DNA of 64,000 nucleotides from Pseudanabaena mucicola str. Chao 1806 (GCF_030323025.1 NZ_CP097329.1:1457001-1521000), one strand, 5' to 3'; shown: positions 1-9,342, counted from the stretch's first letter. Notes: a model not told the origin generated them from the letters alone. Made by a program: numbers and translations.

Positions 1-300
1 TCAGGATTAGCACAAGCTCAACGTTATAGTGATGTGGTTGATGTGATCTTACTCGATGCCTACGATCCACAAATAGCAGGAGGCACTGGCAAAACCATCG
101 ATTGGCAAATGTTGCGCGATTTCCGTCCCCATTGTGACTGGTGGCTAGCGGGAGGTCTATCCCCAGAAAATGTTGAACAGGCGATCGCACTTGTATATCC
201 CAGTGGTTTAGATGTATCGAGTGGGGTGGAGCGTTCTGCAGGCGACAAGGATTTAGCTAAAGTTCAGGATTTTTTACAGACTTGCTATTTTTCAATATAA
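1..300 (+). CDS. trpF: Phosphoribosylanthranilate isomerase, C-terminal part
   Basis: The gene is cut by the left edge; the open frame runs from base 1 to the stop at 298-300, giving about 99 C-terminal residues. TrpF isomerises N-(5-phosphoribosyl)anthranilate to the 1-deoxyribulose form in tryptophan synthesis. The visible part holds the late (beta/alpha)8-barrel motifs: LLDAYDP followed by GGTGKTIDW, then WWLAGGLSPENV, and GLDVSSGVER, the phosphate-binding end of the family. The length from these motifs to the stop is normal, so the 3' end is complete. There is no neighbour on the same strand closer than 300 bases, so nothing suggests a trp operon here. Confidence 0.93.
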   Translation, partial: SGLAQAQRYSDVVDVILLDAYDPQIAGGTGKTIDWQMLRDFRPHCDWWLAGGLSPENVEQAIALVYPSGLDVSSGVERSAGDKDLAKVQDFLQTCYFSI

Positions 301-590
301 ATGTCAACGATAGTTTCGGCTTTGCTCAGCGAACAATGGATGTTAGTTTATAACAATGGCTTAGGCTTCGCTCAGCCATCTTTACTCAACTCAGCCATCT
401 TTACTCAGCCATTGATAGCTTCAACTTATTTCATCTAGAAATAGCTGAGATTTCGGTTAATCAACGATGGCTGAGCGCAGTCAAAGCCATCGTTGATTAA
501 CTTTATTTATAATTAAGATAGATTAAGGAGCTAATTCATATTTGTTTGCGTCACATAGTCCCATCGATCGCGGCAAACTTAATCAACAGC
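301..590. repeat. Intergenic region with 17-bp-stem hairpin and short tandem repeat
   Basis: No gene is seen between trpF and the GerMN gene. Bases 456-472 (GTTAATCAACGATGGCT) are perfectly complementary to 485-501 with a 12-base loop. A 19-base unit beginning CTCAGCCATCTTTACTCA is repeated in tandem around 372-412. The word CTTCGCTCAGC and near variants recur here and again near 10555. The hairpin lacks a T-run directly after it, so it is not an obvious intrinsic terminator for trpF. It is more likely a repeat-derived structure. Confidence 0.6.
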
Positions 591-606
591 GTTGAGGATC
601 AAAATT

Positions 607-1209
607 ATGAAAATACCAGTTTTAAGTAAAGGTACTTGGTTAGGGCTAGTGGGAGCAGCGCTAGTTGGTGGTTCAGCCACGGCTGTTTTGCTCAATGGGC
701 ATTTTAATCAACCAAATCAACCCAATCCTCAAATCTCTACTCCTGTTTCAGTCAATCAAATTAGCCAGTCACCACCTGCACAGCGAGCCATCGATGGTGA
801 ATTGGCAGTTTATTGGATTGAGGCTAGCAAAAATAAATTAAAGGCTGTCCCGATTGCCATCAAAGCCAAAAGTAATGACGAGGCGATCGCCACTAGTTTA
901 AATACTTTGATAGCTGAGAAACCATCGGAATCGAGTCTCTATAGCGCCATTCCCGCCAATACAAAAATTTTAAAGGTACAGGCTAAGGGCAAAGAAATTC
1001 GGATTGACTTATCTAAGGACTTTACCAAGGGTGGTGGCGCAGCATCAATGCAGGGTCGGATTATTCAGGTACTGTATACAGTAACTAGCTTAGAACCTGA
1101 AGCAAAAGTCTATTTATCCGTTGAAGGTAAAGCATTAAAATATATCGGCGGGGAAGGTTTAGAAGTGCCACAACCGATGACACGCAAAGATTTTGCGCTA
1201 GAGTTTTAG
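607..1209 (+). CDS. GerMN domain-containing membrane-anchored protein
   Basis: A 200-residue protein. The first 30 residues form an N-terminal hydrophobic anchor (WLGLVGAALVGGSATAVLL), followed by an Asn/Gln/Pro-rich linker. A GerMN-type domain covers roughly residues 65-190, with the pattern AVYWIE, later ALNTLIA-like and TKILKVQAKGKEIRIDLSKDF, and QVLYTVTSL. This domain occurs in sporulation protein GerM and in many non-sporulating bacteria, where it is thought to act at the cell envelope; the role in cyanobacteria is unknown. An in-frame TTG at 592 exists, but GAGG at 594-597 lies nine bases before the ATG at 607, which decides the start. Confidence 0.8.
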   Translation: MKIPVLSKGTWLGLVGAALVGGSATAVLLNGHFNQPNQPNPQISTPVSVNQISQSPPAQRAIDGELAVYWIEASKNKLKAVPIAIKAKSNDEAIATSLNTLIAEKPSESSLYSAIPANTKILKVQAKGKEIRIDLSKDFTKGGGAASMQGRIIQVLYTVTSLEPEAKVYLSVEGKALKYIGGEGLEVPQPMTRKDFALEF

Positions 1210-1259
1210 GAATGTGCGGTGCTTACCGCCGCATGTCATTGTTTATTTCGTAGTTAACT

Positions 1260-2822
1260 ATGCCGATCCATTTGCCTGATATTGATACGTTGAGCCTTGT
1301 TGAGCAAGTCTCGCAAATGTTGGTTGTCCGCACCTGTGGAATGCTATATGACCATCAAATTCAATATCCACAGTGGGAATTAACAAGTAAACAACTACAA
1401 ACCCTGATTGATGAATATGGTGTAGGTGGCGTAATTTTGCTAGGTGGTAGTGCGGCGGAAATTTCGCTCAAAACCCAGCAAATGCAGTCATGGGCAAAAA
1501 TACCTCTGTTAATAGCCGCCGATATCGAAGAAGGCGTGGGACAGAGATTTAGTGGCGCGACATGGTTCCCACCACCGATGGCGTTGCAGGATGTCGGGAT
1601 TGACTATGCCGAAGCAATGGGGCGAGTTACTGCTGAAGAGGCTTTAGCGATCGGGTTAAATTGGGTACTGGCTCCGATTGTTGATATTAATAACAATCCC
1701 AAAAATCCTGTCATCAATGTGCGATCGTTTGGTATTACAGTGGGTGAGGTGATGCGGGCAACACAAGGTTTTATTGCAGGCGCAAAGCAATATCCTGTAT
1801 TGACCACTGCAAAACATTTCCCTGGACATGGTGACACGGCTGTAGACTCGCATTTACAAACCCCGACATTGACTCATGATCGCTCCAGATTTGAGAATCT
1901 CGAATTTCTGCCCTTTCGCAATGCGATCTCTGCTGGCGTAGATGCAATTATGAGCGCCCATATCTTTGCGCCAAATTTAGATCCACAAAATATTGCGACT
2001 CTATCGCCGCATATTCTCACAGAAATTTTGCGCGACCAATTGGGCTTTGAGGGACTGATTACTACCGATGCCCTGATTATGTCGGGAGTAGCGAATTTAG
2101 ATAGCCCTGAAGTGATCGCGGTGCAGGCGGTGAAGGCAGGAGCTGATATTTTATTAATGCCCGTTGATCCGATCACCACGATTCATGCTGTATGTAAAGC
2201 CGTGGAGTCTGGTGAAATTGGTCGCGATCGCATTAAGCAATCAGTGCAAAGAATTTGGCAAGCAAAACAAAAGGTCTGTGGGTTACCCACGGATTTAACG
2301 CAACTCGGTAAGCCTGAAAATCTGGAAATTGCCAAAGAGATTGCCACTAAATCTATAAGTGTCTATTCGGTAATTCCTCATTTGCAATATGGTGATAGCT
2401 CTAAACAAGTTAAAGCCAATTATCTCAATCTAATCATTGTTGATGATCCGCTTACCTGTGGCGAATTTCTCAACGCACGATCGCCTGCAGTGTTATTACC
2501 CAAAAATCGTGGCTATCAGAGAATTATTGCTGACGGGATGACATTAGATCATCTGCAACTGAAGCAATTTACCGATGTAATTATTCAAATGTTTAGCCGT
2601 GGAAATCCGTTTCGTGGCAATACAGATTTAAACGCCAAAACTCAAGCCTTAGTCAATACCCTCCTTGCCAGTGAAAAGTTAGAAGCAATGGTGGTCTATG
2701 GTAGTCCCTATGCCCTCGATCCATTTCTGCAAATTTTTTCAGCCAATATTCCTTGGGGATTTGCCTACAGTCAGCAACCAGAAGCCCAAGCAACCGTTTT
2801 GCAAAATTTAGGATTTGGATAA
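1260..2822 (+). CDS. Glycoside hydrolase family 3 beta-N-acetylhexosaminidase-like protein
   Basis: A 520-residue protein with the GH3 N-terminal barrel. The family signature KHFPGHGDT is near residue 187, and ITTDALIMSG near residue 267 carries the likely catalytic Asp. The His within the KHFPGHGDT loop and the absence of a beta-glucosidase-type domain 3 fit NagZ-like hexosaminidases, which remove GlcNAc from muropeptides in peptidoglycan recycling. The ~190-residue C-terminal extension is longer than minimal NagZ (about 340 residues) and resembles the second domain of Gram-positive and cyanobacterial homologues. No signal peptide is visible, so it is probably cytoplasmic. It stands alone, 50 bases after the GerMN gene. 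Its 3' end abuts the decayed DUF499 gene on the other strand. Confidence 0.88.
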   Translation: MPIHLPDIDTLSLVEQVSQMLVVRTCGMLYDHQIQYPQWELTSKQLQTLIDEYGVGGVILLGGSAAEISLKTQQMQSWAKIPLLIAADIEEGVGQRFSGATWFPPPMALQDVGIDYAEAMGRVTAEEALAIGLNWVLAPIVDINNNPKNPVINVRSFGITVGEVMRATQGFIAGAKQYPVLTTAKHFPGHGDTAVDSHLQTPTLTHDRSRFENLEFLPFRNAISAGVDAIMSAHIFAPNLDPQNIATLSPHILTEILRDQLGFEGLITTDALIMSGVANLDSPEVIAVQAVKAGADILLMPVDPITTIHAVCKAVESGEIGRDRIKQSVQRIWQAKQKVCGLPTDLTQLGKPENLEIAKEIATKSISVYSVIPHLQYGDSSKQVKANYLNLIIVDDPLTCGEFLNARSPAVLLPKNRGYQRIIADGMTLDHLQLKQFTDVIIQMFSRGNPFRGNTDLNAKTQALVNTLLASEKLEAMVVYGSPYALDPFLQIFSANIPWGFAYSQQPEAQATVLQNLGFG

Positions 2823-2849
2823 ATCTAGAGCAAGCCCTGCAGTGCAAGC

Positions 2850-3694
2850 GCAGCTTCTGACTCGGAGCATCCAAAAATTTCTGTACTTCCTCTGGCGGAA
2901 TTTTTGAGTCGGGATTAACAATTAGTAACACCCGACCGCGCCGCACCTGTTCAGCAACTTCTTCCAGTTTTGGTAATGGCAAAACATCTTCATAGCAGGT
3001 ATTACGAGTCCCCTTAAACATTTCTTTAAGGCGATTGCGAATCAGATCATCTACTTTGTTAGGCGGCGCATCATGGGCAAGACTTTGCAGTAACTTGATG
3101 AGATTCTCTTGGCGATCAAAATAGTAGCGCTCCTCTGGAGTGTGGGGTAAATACCAAGCTACCTTTTTTAATTCATCAAAGGCTGTCAAAAAGTCTGAAC
3201 GATCCCGCAAAGGTGAAACCAGACATTCAACCATCTCTTCACGAGTTAACCCTTTTACAGCATTTACGGATGTCGATAGACTGGCGGTTAAGAGCAAGGA
3301 GTCAACCTGCGTTGCTGATTCTTTACCAGTTTGCAAATCAATCACCTGAGCGTGAGCCGATTTCGCTGTAACCAATCTTGCTCATCGGGAGCCTTTGCCC
3401 CACTTGCCCCAAAAGCACTAAATTGCTCACCTTTACCTAACTGCTCAGCAATCTCCCCCCTCCAAAAATGCTCTGGACTATTAAATCCATTAAAAGCAGC
3501 AATATCTGCACTCTCAAAGGCTGATGTATAGGACATCCCTGCACAGTATATTTGTCGTAATTCCTGATGCCTTGCCAATAAATCAAAACTAACCAACAAA
3601 TGGGTTTTTCCTCCTCCCATCGCTTGCTTAAGATGAAAGATTGCTTGCGATGACTTGTCAGCTAAACGAGTTAGCCCCTCATCAATTCATATTT
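2850..3694 (-). pseudogene. Remnant of a DUF499 ATPase (defence-associated family)
   Basis: Two minus-strand fragments in different frames belong to one ancestral gene. The upstream part (3694 down to about 3345) reads through LTRLADKSSQAIFHLKQAM into a Walker A loop, GGGKTH. The downstream part (from about 3375 to 2850) continues with SAHAQVIDLQTGKE and a helical domain. A frameshift in 3342-3375 separates them. An in-frame TGA lies just upstream of about 3694, so the N-terminus is lost. The C-terminus is cut where it runs into the GH3 gene's 3' end; intact DUF499 proteins are about 1000 residues. DUF499 ATPases usually sit beside DUF1156 methylases in phage-defence operons, and none of those partners is present. 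This is a degraded stub, not a functional gene. Confidence 0.75.
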
Positions 3695-3754
3695 GATGGT
3701 ATGTATTCAGTTTTATAGTCAATGTGGGTAAGGAATCTCACAGTAATGACGAGG

Positions 3755-4783
3755 TTATTGAAAAATAGGATCGGTGATGCCATCGATAATGAAGTCGGAA
3801 ATTAGCTTAGCTGTGATTGGGGCAAAGAGAATACCATTGCGATAATGTCCTGTGGCTAAAACTAGGTTTTCGTAATCACTAGCTCCTAAAATAGGAATTT
3901 CATCGGGGGCGTAGGGACGGAATCCCCACCATGTTTCCGTGATGGGCATATTCGCGATCGCAGGATAGACAGAGATCGCTCTATTTAATAATTGTGTGAT
4001 ACCTACGGCAGTAATACCCTGCTCAAAGCCTTTATCCTCAACTGTTGCACCGATAACGATTGTGCCATCTTGGCGCGGCACTATATAACAACTCGGTGCA
4101 TAGATGACACGTTGCAATTGCCGATCGCGATCAAATACCGATAGCATCTGTCCCTTAATTGGTTTAACTGGTAAAGGCAGCAGCGATCGCGTCCATGCGC
4201 CCGTTGCCAAAACATAGCGATCGCTTTGCAATTTGCCAACACTAGTATCAAGATGAGTAACTCGTTGATGATCACGGACAATTTGATATACGTTAACACC
4301 TTCGAGAATTTTGATCGATAGAGATCGCGCCGCAGTTAATAAAGCCTGCGTGAGTTTGCGATTGTTCACCTGTCCATCTTCTGGGAGCCAGAGAGAACCT
4401 AAAACCACTTCACCTAAGCCTGATTGACGTTTATGGGATTCTTCTCGACTGATGTATTGAGGATATTTAGCAATTATTTGATGATCGCTTTCTTCGATAC
4501 TGGGGGCAATCATGCCACAGCACCAATAGCCACAATCTAGCCCTGATAAGCGCATTAGATTAGCAATCCATTGCGGATACATATCTCGGCTACGAATCCC
4601 AAATCCTAAGAGTGATCCTTCAAGGCGTTCGGCTTCAGGAGCAAGCATTCCCGCCGCCGCCCATGTTGCGCCTTGCCCACAGATATCACGCTCAACAACA
4701 GTGACACTGGCTCCCTTTTGCGAAAGGGCGATCGCTGTTGACAAGCCAATAATGCCACCACCAATTATTAAAACGTCAGGCAT
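3755..4783 (-). CDS. thiO: Glycine oxidase ThiO
   Basis: A 342-residue FAD-dependent amine oxidase of the DAO family. Residues 4-20 give the Rossmann dinucleotide-binding motif (IIGGGIIGLSTAIAL), ATWAAAGMLAPEAE near residue 40 is typical of ThiO, and the C-terminal stretch ending NLVLATGHYRNGILFAP is the second FAD-contact region. ThiO oxidises glycine to iminoacetate, which supplies the thiazole moiety of thiamine. In many cyanobacteria ThiO is fused to ThiG; here it is a stand-alone protein. The methyltransferase gene upstream on the same strand ends 53 bases before this start, so the two may be co-transcribed. No TPP riboswitch is visible upstream. Confidence 0.88.
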   Translation of the reverse strand: MPDVLIIGGGIIGLSTAIALSQKGASVTVVERDICGQGATWAAAGMLAPEAERLEGSLLGFGIRSRDMYPQWIANLMRLSGLDCGYWCCGMIAPSIEESDHQIIAKYPQYISREESHKRQSGLGEVVLGSLWLPEDGQVNNRKLTQALLTAARSLSIKILEGVNVYQIVRDHQRVTHLDTSVGKLQSDRYVLATGAWTRSLLPLPVKPIKGQMLSVFDRDRQLQRVIYAPSCYIVPRQDGTIVIGATVEDKGFEQGITAVGITQLLNRAISVYPAIANMPITETWWGFRPYAPDEIPILGASDYENLVLATGHYRNGILFAPITAKLISDFIIDGITDPIFQ

Positions 4784-4836
4784 TCCATTTCATCCTTTTA
4801 TACCAATTCACAAAAGTATGAAGCTTGTGATGTATA

Positions 4837-5487
4837 TCAACTACAACGAGTTGCTACTACAGCATAAAACGGATCGCTGCTTGCCATCCCTAGCATTGCC
4901 AAAAACGGTGAGCTAGGGGGAATATTTGCTACTAATTCAGGTTTGGTAAAGCCCTTGGGAACAGAGGCAAAGTATTTGTAAATCAGCTTGGTGCGATCGC
5001 TTTCAGAGCCATCACGCCATGCTTGAATTGCCTTTTGATAAAACATCCGATTTGAGAAGCTAATAATCGCAATGCCCCCAACCTTCAGAATGCGATAGAT
5101 CTCAGCAAATACTGCTTCAGGATATTGCAAATATTGCACCGAGACAGTATTTAGTACAGCATCAAAGGATCGATCTGCGAAAGGCAATAGTTGTTGCTTG
5201 TTTAAATTTTGGACAAAATAGTGATCTAATCGTGGGTTACGGGCTAACTCCTCGGCATTCATCCCATGCCCCTCTACATGGGCAAATTCTATTTCTGGTG
5301 GCAAATGGGATACCCAGCTACTCATCAAGTCAAGAATGCACGTATGGGGTTTTAACCTTTGACGATATAGATCGGTAAGCTGCTCAATAAAGCGATCGTC
5401 TACATGGGTAACAAACCGTGGATATTCGTAAAATAAGGCATCATCAGAGTTATCAAGCCTAGTCCGTTGCATAGAAACAAGTTGCAT
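4837..5487 (-). CDS. Class I SAM-dependent methyltransferase-like protein
   Basis: A 216-residue protein of the Methyltransf_11 type. The usual glycine-rich motif I is degenerate (CILDLMSSWVSHLP instead of DxGxGxG). The later parts are well kept: LPFADRSFDAVLNTVSVQYL (motifs II/III) and the post-motif EIYRILKVGGIAIISFSNRMF. Proteins with this altered motif I form a recognised group in cyanobacteria, algae and proteobacteria with unassigned substrate. It may bind SAM differently or be a non-canonical enzyme. It is upstream of thiO on the same strand and divergent from crtR, with 237 bases of shared upstream region. Confidence 0.75.
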   Translation of the reverse strand: MQLVSMQRTRLDNSDDALFYEYPRFVTHVDDRFIEQLTDLYRQRLKPHTCILDLMSSWVSHLPPEIEFAHVEGHGMNAEELARNPRLDHYFVQNLNKQQLLPFADRSFDAVLNTVSVQYLQYPEAVFAEIYRILKVGGIAIISFSNRMFYQKAIQAWRDGSESDRTKLIYKYFASVPKGFTKPELVANIPPSSPFLAMLGMASSDPFYAVVATRCS

Positions 5488-5724
5488 AGTGATTTAGCGT
5501 AAAATGTACCGACTTCATAATACTTAACAATATTGCGGTCATGGTGACGATTTTTCGCTAGTTGCAATCTCGCTCTATTGTCGGTAGCATAGGTAATAAT
5601 AAAATCTGTAATAAAACGCAACAATAAAATATATTTTTTGAATATATTTAAGGCTGGGTTCTAAGCAAAACCAAACTGTATACATCTAAATTAAAGACAG
5701 AAAATTGAGGAAGGAGTGACATCA

Positions 5725-6606
5725 ATGCAGCAGCAGGGCAACGCCCTAACTGTTCCAATCGGTCTGATGGGTGCAGCGCAGGGATTTAATCCAACAGTAC
5801 TACTGCTACTCGGCTCGATCGTTTTAGCAACCGCATCGACAACAGGGTATTGGGTATGGGGCTGGGATCACTGGCTAGTATTTGTTTGTAATTTTTCGTC
5901 TCTCTATGTATTGGGGACGGTGATTCATGATGCCTGTCATGGAGTGGCTCATCCAAATCGGATTGTGAATGCAGCGATCGGACATATTTCGGCGATATTA
6001 CAAGGCTTTGTGTTTCCTGTATTTACCCGTGTTCACATGCAACACCATGCTCATGTGAATGATGAAGAGGATGATCCTGACCATTTCGTTTCTACAGGTG
6101 GTCCCCTATGGTTAATTGCTGCTCGTTTTTTCTATCATGAAGTTTTCTTTTTTCAGCGTCGTCTCTGGCGTAATTACGAATTGTTGGAATGGGCTATAAG
6201 TCGCTCAATCGTTGTAGCAATGATCATCTTTGGCTATTATCATGGATTTTTGGGCTATATGATGAACTTCTGGTTTGTTCCTGCCGCAGTAATGGGACTA
6301 TTGCTAGGTTTATTTTTCGATTATCTTCCCCATCGTCCTTTTGTAGAGCGATCACGCTGGAAAAATGCCAGAGTTTACCCTGGTAGATTTCTCAATATTC
6401 TTTTGCTAGGTCAGAACTATCACCTCATACATCACCTCTGGCCAAATGTACCTTGGTATTACTACGAGAGTGCCTATTACCAAATGAAACCATTACTCGA
6501 TGCTAATGGTTCTCCGCAAACTCTCGGATTGTTCAAGATGCCTGATTTAGCTGGTTTTATCTACGACATCTTCTTAGGTATTCGTTTTCACCACAAGCAC
6601 AAATAA
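5725..6606 (+). CDS. crtR: Beta-carotene hydroxylase
   Basis: A 293-residue integral membrane di-iron enzyme of the fatty-acid-desaturase superfamily that hydroxylates beta-carotene rings toward zeaxanthin. The three histidine boxes are in order: HDACH near residue 68, HMQHHAHVN near 105 and HLIHHLWPNVPW near 232. Four to five hydrophobic segments separate them. A GTG at 5716 is in frame, but it lies inside the strong Shine-Dalgarno GAGGAAGGAG (5707-5716), so the ATG at 5725, eight bases after it, is the start. The gene is monocistronic and ends at a bidirectional terminator shared with the DUF760 gene. Confidence 0.9.
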   Translation: MQQQGNALTVPIGLMGAAQGFNPTVLLLLGSIVLATASTTGYWVWGWDHWLVFVCNFSSLYVLGTVIHDACHGVAHPNRIVNAAIGHISAILQGFVFPVFTRVHMQHHAHVNDEEDDPDHFVSTGGPLWLIAARFFYHEVFFFQRRLWRNYELLEWAISRSIVVAMIIFGYYHGFLGYMMNFWFVPAAVMGLLLGLFFDYLPHRPFVERSRWKNARVYPGRFLNILLLGQNYHLIHHLWPNVPWYYYESAYYQMKPLLDANGSPQTLGLFKMPDLAGFIYDIFLGIRFHHKHK

Positions 6607-6618
6607 ACAACCAATCAT

Positions 6619-6653
6619 TAATAAAAAAGCGGCGCGATGCGCCGCTTTTTTAT
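6619..6653. terminator. Bidirectional intrinsic terminator between crtR and the DUF760 gene
   Basis: An AATAAAAAAGCGGCGC arm pairs with GCGCCGCTTTTTTATT around a short loop. There is an A-run on one side and a T-run on the other, so it can stop transcription from both converging genes. Its right arm contains the stop codon of the DUF760 gene. Confidence 0.9.
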
Positions 6654-6949
6654 TCGATAGATGCTAGTGATTGATCTAGCTGCATTCTTGTTTCCATTTG
6701 ACGGATGAAGTAACCAGTCATCATCGCTGAGCCAATTAATCCTGCTAGGTTTTCGCGATCGGTGGTAATGCTGACATTGAAATTTGATGGTGGCAGAATA
6801 CCTAACAAATTTTGAATATTTTGGCTAATAATTTGTTGAGCTTCGGGACTGACAGACTGAGCAACTGTGGCTAATATTTCTGGCGATTGATTTTTGAGGT
6901 AATCAAGCAAAAGGTTGTTGCTAGAGTTAATTTCACCTATGTTAAACAT
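6650..6949 (-). CDS. DUF760 family protein
   Basis: A 99-residue protein matching the small DUF760 family conserved in cyanobacteria and plastids. Signature stretches are SPEILATVAQSVSPEAQQII, ISQNIQNLLG and LAGLIGSAMMTGYFIRQME. It is mostly helical and has no signal peptide or clear membrane segment. Function is unknown; plant relatives are chloroplast proteins. The gene is monocistronic, converges on crtR, and its stop codon lies within the shared terminator stem. Confidence 0.85.
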   Translation of the reverse strand: MFNIGEINSSNNLLLDYLKNQSPEILATVAQSVSPEAQQIISQNIQNLLGILPPSNFNVSITTDRENLAGLIGSAMMTGYFIRQMETRMQLDQSLASIE

Positions 6950-7050
6950 AATCAGATTCCTTACATCTGTAATTCTCTAAATATATTTTTACTGATGTAA
7001 TCCAAAATTTTCGAGTAGGAAAACCGTATTTAACCGTATAAAAATTTAAA

Positions 7051-7154
7051 TAAGTAGCTCAACTTAATTAAAACCCAAACCAGAGTTTTGTTCCGCCCGC
7101 TACGTGGGCGGAACAAAACTCTCGGTTTTTAGTTTATTTATGTCTAGCTACTTA
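7051..7154. repeat. TAAGTAGCT hairpin repeat, copy A (104 bp)
   Basis: The element starts TAAGTAGCTCAACTTAATT and ends with AGCTACTTA, giving 9-bp terminal inverted repeats. An internal hairpin has arms AGAGTTTTGTTCCGCCC and GGGCGGAACAAAACTCT. It belongs to a five-copy family in this window (see copies B-E). It lies between the DUF760 and ssb genes. Confidence 0.85.
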
Positions 7155-7159
7155 CAGCC

Positions 7160-7262
7160 CATTAAGACTTGAAGTATCACAGAAGATTTTTTGAAAGCGG
7201 AACTTCGTGACGCTTTCAAAAAATCTTCTGGGTTTTAAGTTAGTGCAAAACGATGTACCTTA
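7160..7262. repeat. Long-hairpin repeat, second family, copy 1
   Basis: Arms 7180-7199 (CAGAAGATTTTTTGAAAGCG) and 7211-7230 are a perfect 20-bp inverted repeat with an 11-base loop. The flanks (ATTAAGACTTGAAGTATC before; GGTTTTAAGTTAGTGCAAA and a TGTACCTT-like end after) resemble the flanks of the hairpins at 22221 and 28359, which suggests one repeat family. It may also terminate ssb transcription. Confidence 0.7.
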
Positions 7263-7281
7263 CCAAGCAAAGTCTTTAAAT

Positions 7282-7653
7282 TTAAAAGTCATCATCATAG
7301 TTATTGCTACTACCACCTGCCGCTTCATTATCTCTGCGGGAACCCAGTAATTCGAGGCGATCAACTCGAATTACTGGCTTTTGGCGTTCGTCACCTGTGT
7401 TGCGATCAGTCCAGCGATCAAACTTCAATGCTCCTGATACACCAATTAAACTACCTTTTTTGACGTAGTTTGCCGCTATTTCGGCAGTTTTATCCCATAC
7501 CTCTAAGTCAAACCAATCAGGCGGTTCATCACGGTTACTAGTGTTGCGATTGACAGCTAATGTAAAGTTGCAAACTACTTTACCTGATTCAAAATATTTG
7601 ACTTCAGGATCACGTCCTGCGTGTCCCACTAGATGAACTTTGTTTAGGGTCAT
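7282..7653 (-). CDS. ssb: Single-stranded DNA-binding protein
   Basis: A 123-residue SSB. An N-terminal OB-fold begins NKVHLVGHAGRDPEVKYFES; CNFTLAVNR and WFDLEVWDKTAEIAANYVKKG follow. The C-terminal tail is short and acidic and ends DDDF, matching the acidic tip that recruits replication and repair partners. The length fits cyanobacterial SSBs, which have a shorter linker than E. coli SSB. It binds single-stranded DNA during replication, repair and recombination. The gene is alone, with a hairpin-rich 530-bp region upstream. Confidence 0.92.
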   Translation of the reverse strand: MTLNKVHLVGHAGRDPEVKYFESGKVVCNFTLAVNRNTSNRDEPPDWFDLEVWDKTAEIAANYVKKGSLIGVSGALKFDRWTDRNTGDERQKPVIRVDRLELLGSRRDNEAAGGSSNNYDDDF

Positions 7654-7970
7654 AGGACAAGTATCACAGTTATCAAAAAAAGTTTATAAGTGTAGTGAGT
7701 TTCTCATTCTAGTAAAGTAAGGTTTTGTTAACCCACCTTGGACAGGGCAATAAAACCTTTCTCCGAGCACTTGAAAAAACTCAATATATTTTATCTGGTT
7801 TTCCTTAGTTGCAACATATCATCAGTATAAATTCATATTAAGTATTGATGTATCTTGAAAATCATGGTATGAATTTTTTGATACTATGCGATTAGAGCAA
7901 TTACGAGGGGATTGCCCCCTACCCAAAACTTCAACTTAGGGCTAAGCCTATCCAAGGCTAGGATATAGTG

Positions 7971-8174
7971 GTTTTCATTTTGCCGTAGGCAAAATGAAAA
8001 CTCAAAACTCTTAATGGGACTGATTTTTTGTTTTCAAATGAGTGTGTACTCATTTGAAAAACGCTATAAGTACGTGTGCAAAATAAATTACCAAAACCCG
8101 TAAAGCTGCACCCCGCAGTGGTGCAACTTTACGGGTTTTGGTTGCAATTAATTATAATTATGCCTAGCTACTTA
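7971..8174. repeat. Cluster of three hairpins in the ssb-proB intergenic region
   Basis: The 7654-8185 gap holds no gene but has three consecutive inverted repeats. The first is 7971-7984 with 7988-8001 (GTTTTCATTTTGCC, 3-base loop). The second is 8030-8043 with 8048-8062 (GTTTTCAAATGAGT). The third is 8091-8112 with 8120-8141 (CCAAAACCCGTAAAG core, 22-base arms, one mismatch). The block ends AGCTACTTA at 8166-8174, the same terminus as the TAAGTAGCT family. The last hairpin may therefore be a diverged member with left end near 8067. Confidence 0.7.
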
Positions 8175-8185
8175 CATAACATCAG

Positions 8186-9325
8186 TCATAAGCTCACCAA
8201 ATTATCGCGATGAATTACAGTCTCTTCGCCATCAAAGCCCAGTAATTTGGGAATGTCTTCCGATTGAGAACCGAGGATACGCACAATATCACTGCTACTG
8301 TAATTGGAGATACCTCTAGCGACTTCCTTACCATCACGATCGCATAGACTCACTGATTCGTTGGCTTCAAATTTTCCTTCCACTTGCGTAATTCCCGCAG
8401 GTAAAAGCGATCGACCTTTATTGACCACTGCATTCACTGCTCCATCATCGAGAAAGAGTTTCCCTAATGGAACCATGCCATAGGCAATCCAGCGTTTACG
8501 AGCATTGACGGTTTTTGGTTGAGCGGCAAACTGTGTCCCAAATTTCTCCCCATTGAGAATTGCGGCAATGCGCTCAGGTAAATCTCCTCGCGTAATCACT
8601 GTCTTTACTCCTGCAGCCGAAGCGATTCTTGCAGCATCCAGTTTGGTGGTCATGCCACCTGTTCCCCATTGTGTACCACCAGTCCCTAAGGCTTGCTTCT
8701 CACAGATCGTTTGACGGAGTTCCTGCAATTGTTCATGTTCCACAAACTCAATGGGCTGAGCATCGGGATTTTGTCGTGGATCATCAGAATATAGGCGATC
8801 AACATCAGTTAAAAGGAATAGCCAATCTGCTTCGATTAAACTAGCTACTAGCGCCGATAGTGTATCGTTATCGCCAAATTTCAATTCATCGACCGCAACT
8901 GTATCATTCTCATTCACAATTGGCACAACGCCTAGTTCTAACAACTCATGGAAAGTAGCATGAACATTCATATAATGCTGACGTTGAATGAGATTGCCCC
9001 GTGTTAATAAAACTTGAGCAACAGGTTGTTGAAGTGAACCAAAAAAGTCATCATAAATCCTAATTAAACGCCCTTGACCAACAGCCGCGATCGCTTGTTT
9101 TTTTGAGATTTTACGTGGACGTTGTTTCAGTCCTAGTCTGCCACAACCAATTCCCACTGCACCCGAAGAGACTAAAACTACACTGTGACCTTCGCGCCGC
9201 AAATGTACAATCGCTTCTACGAGTTTGGCGATCGTTGCTAGTTGGAGATACCCTGATTCAGGATGACTGAGGCTAGAAGTACCAATTTTGATGACAACGA
9301 TCAGTGGTGGAATTTGCAGTTGCAT
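8186..9325 (-). CDS. proB: Glutamate 5-kinase
   Basis: A 379-residue enzyme that phosphorylates glutamate as the first step of proline synthesis. The N-terminal amino-acid-kinase domain (residues 1-265) contains [42 protein letters not shown] and [15 protein letters not shown]. The C-terminal third (from about 285) is a PUA domain, as in the full-length bacterial enzyme. It is probably monocistronic. The upstream metallophosphoesterase gene on the same strand is separated by a perfect 13-bp terminator hairpin (9343-9371). Confidence 0.94.
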   Translation of the reverse strand: MQLQIPPLIVVIKIGTSSLSHPESGYLQLATIAKLVEAIVHLRREGHSVVLVSSGAVGIGCGRLGLKQRPRKISKKQAIAAVGQGRLIRIYDDFFGSLQQPVAQVLLTRGNLIQRQHYMNVHATFHELLELGVVPIVNENDTVAVDELKFGDNDTLSALVASLIEADWLFLLTDVDRLYSDDPRQNPDAQPIEFVEHEQLQELRQTICEKQALGTGGTQWGTGGMTTKLDAARIASAAGVKTVITRGDLPERIAAILNGEKFGTQFAAQPKTVNARKRWIAYGMVPLGKLFLDDGAVNAVVNKGRSLLPAGITQVEGKFEANESVSLCDRDGKEVARGISNYSSSDIVRILGSQSEDIPKLLGFDGEETVIHRDNLVSL

Positions 9326-9342
9326 TTGCTCTAAAAGATGGA

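Noticed and set aside
5400-5624. Minus frame reaching into the crtR upstream region
   Set aside because: Runs across the methyltransferase start in another frame without conserved sequence or ribosome site.
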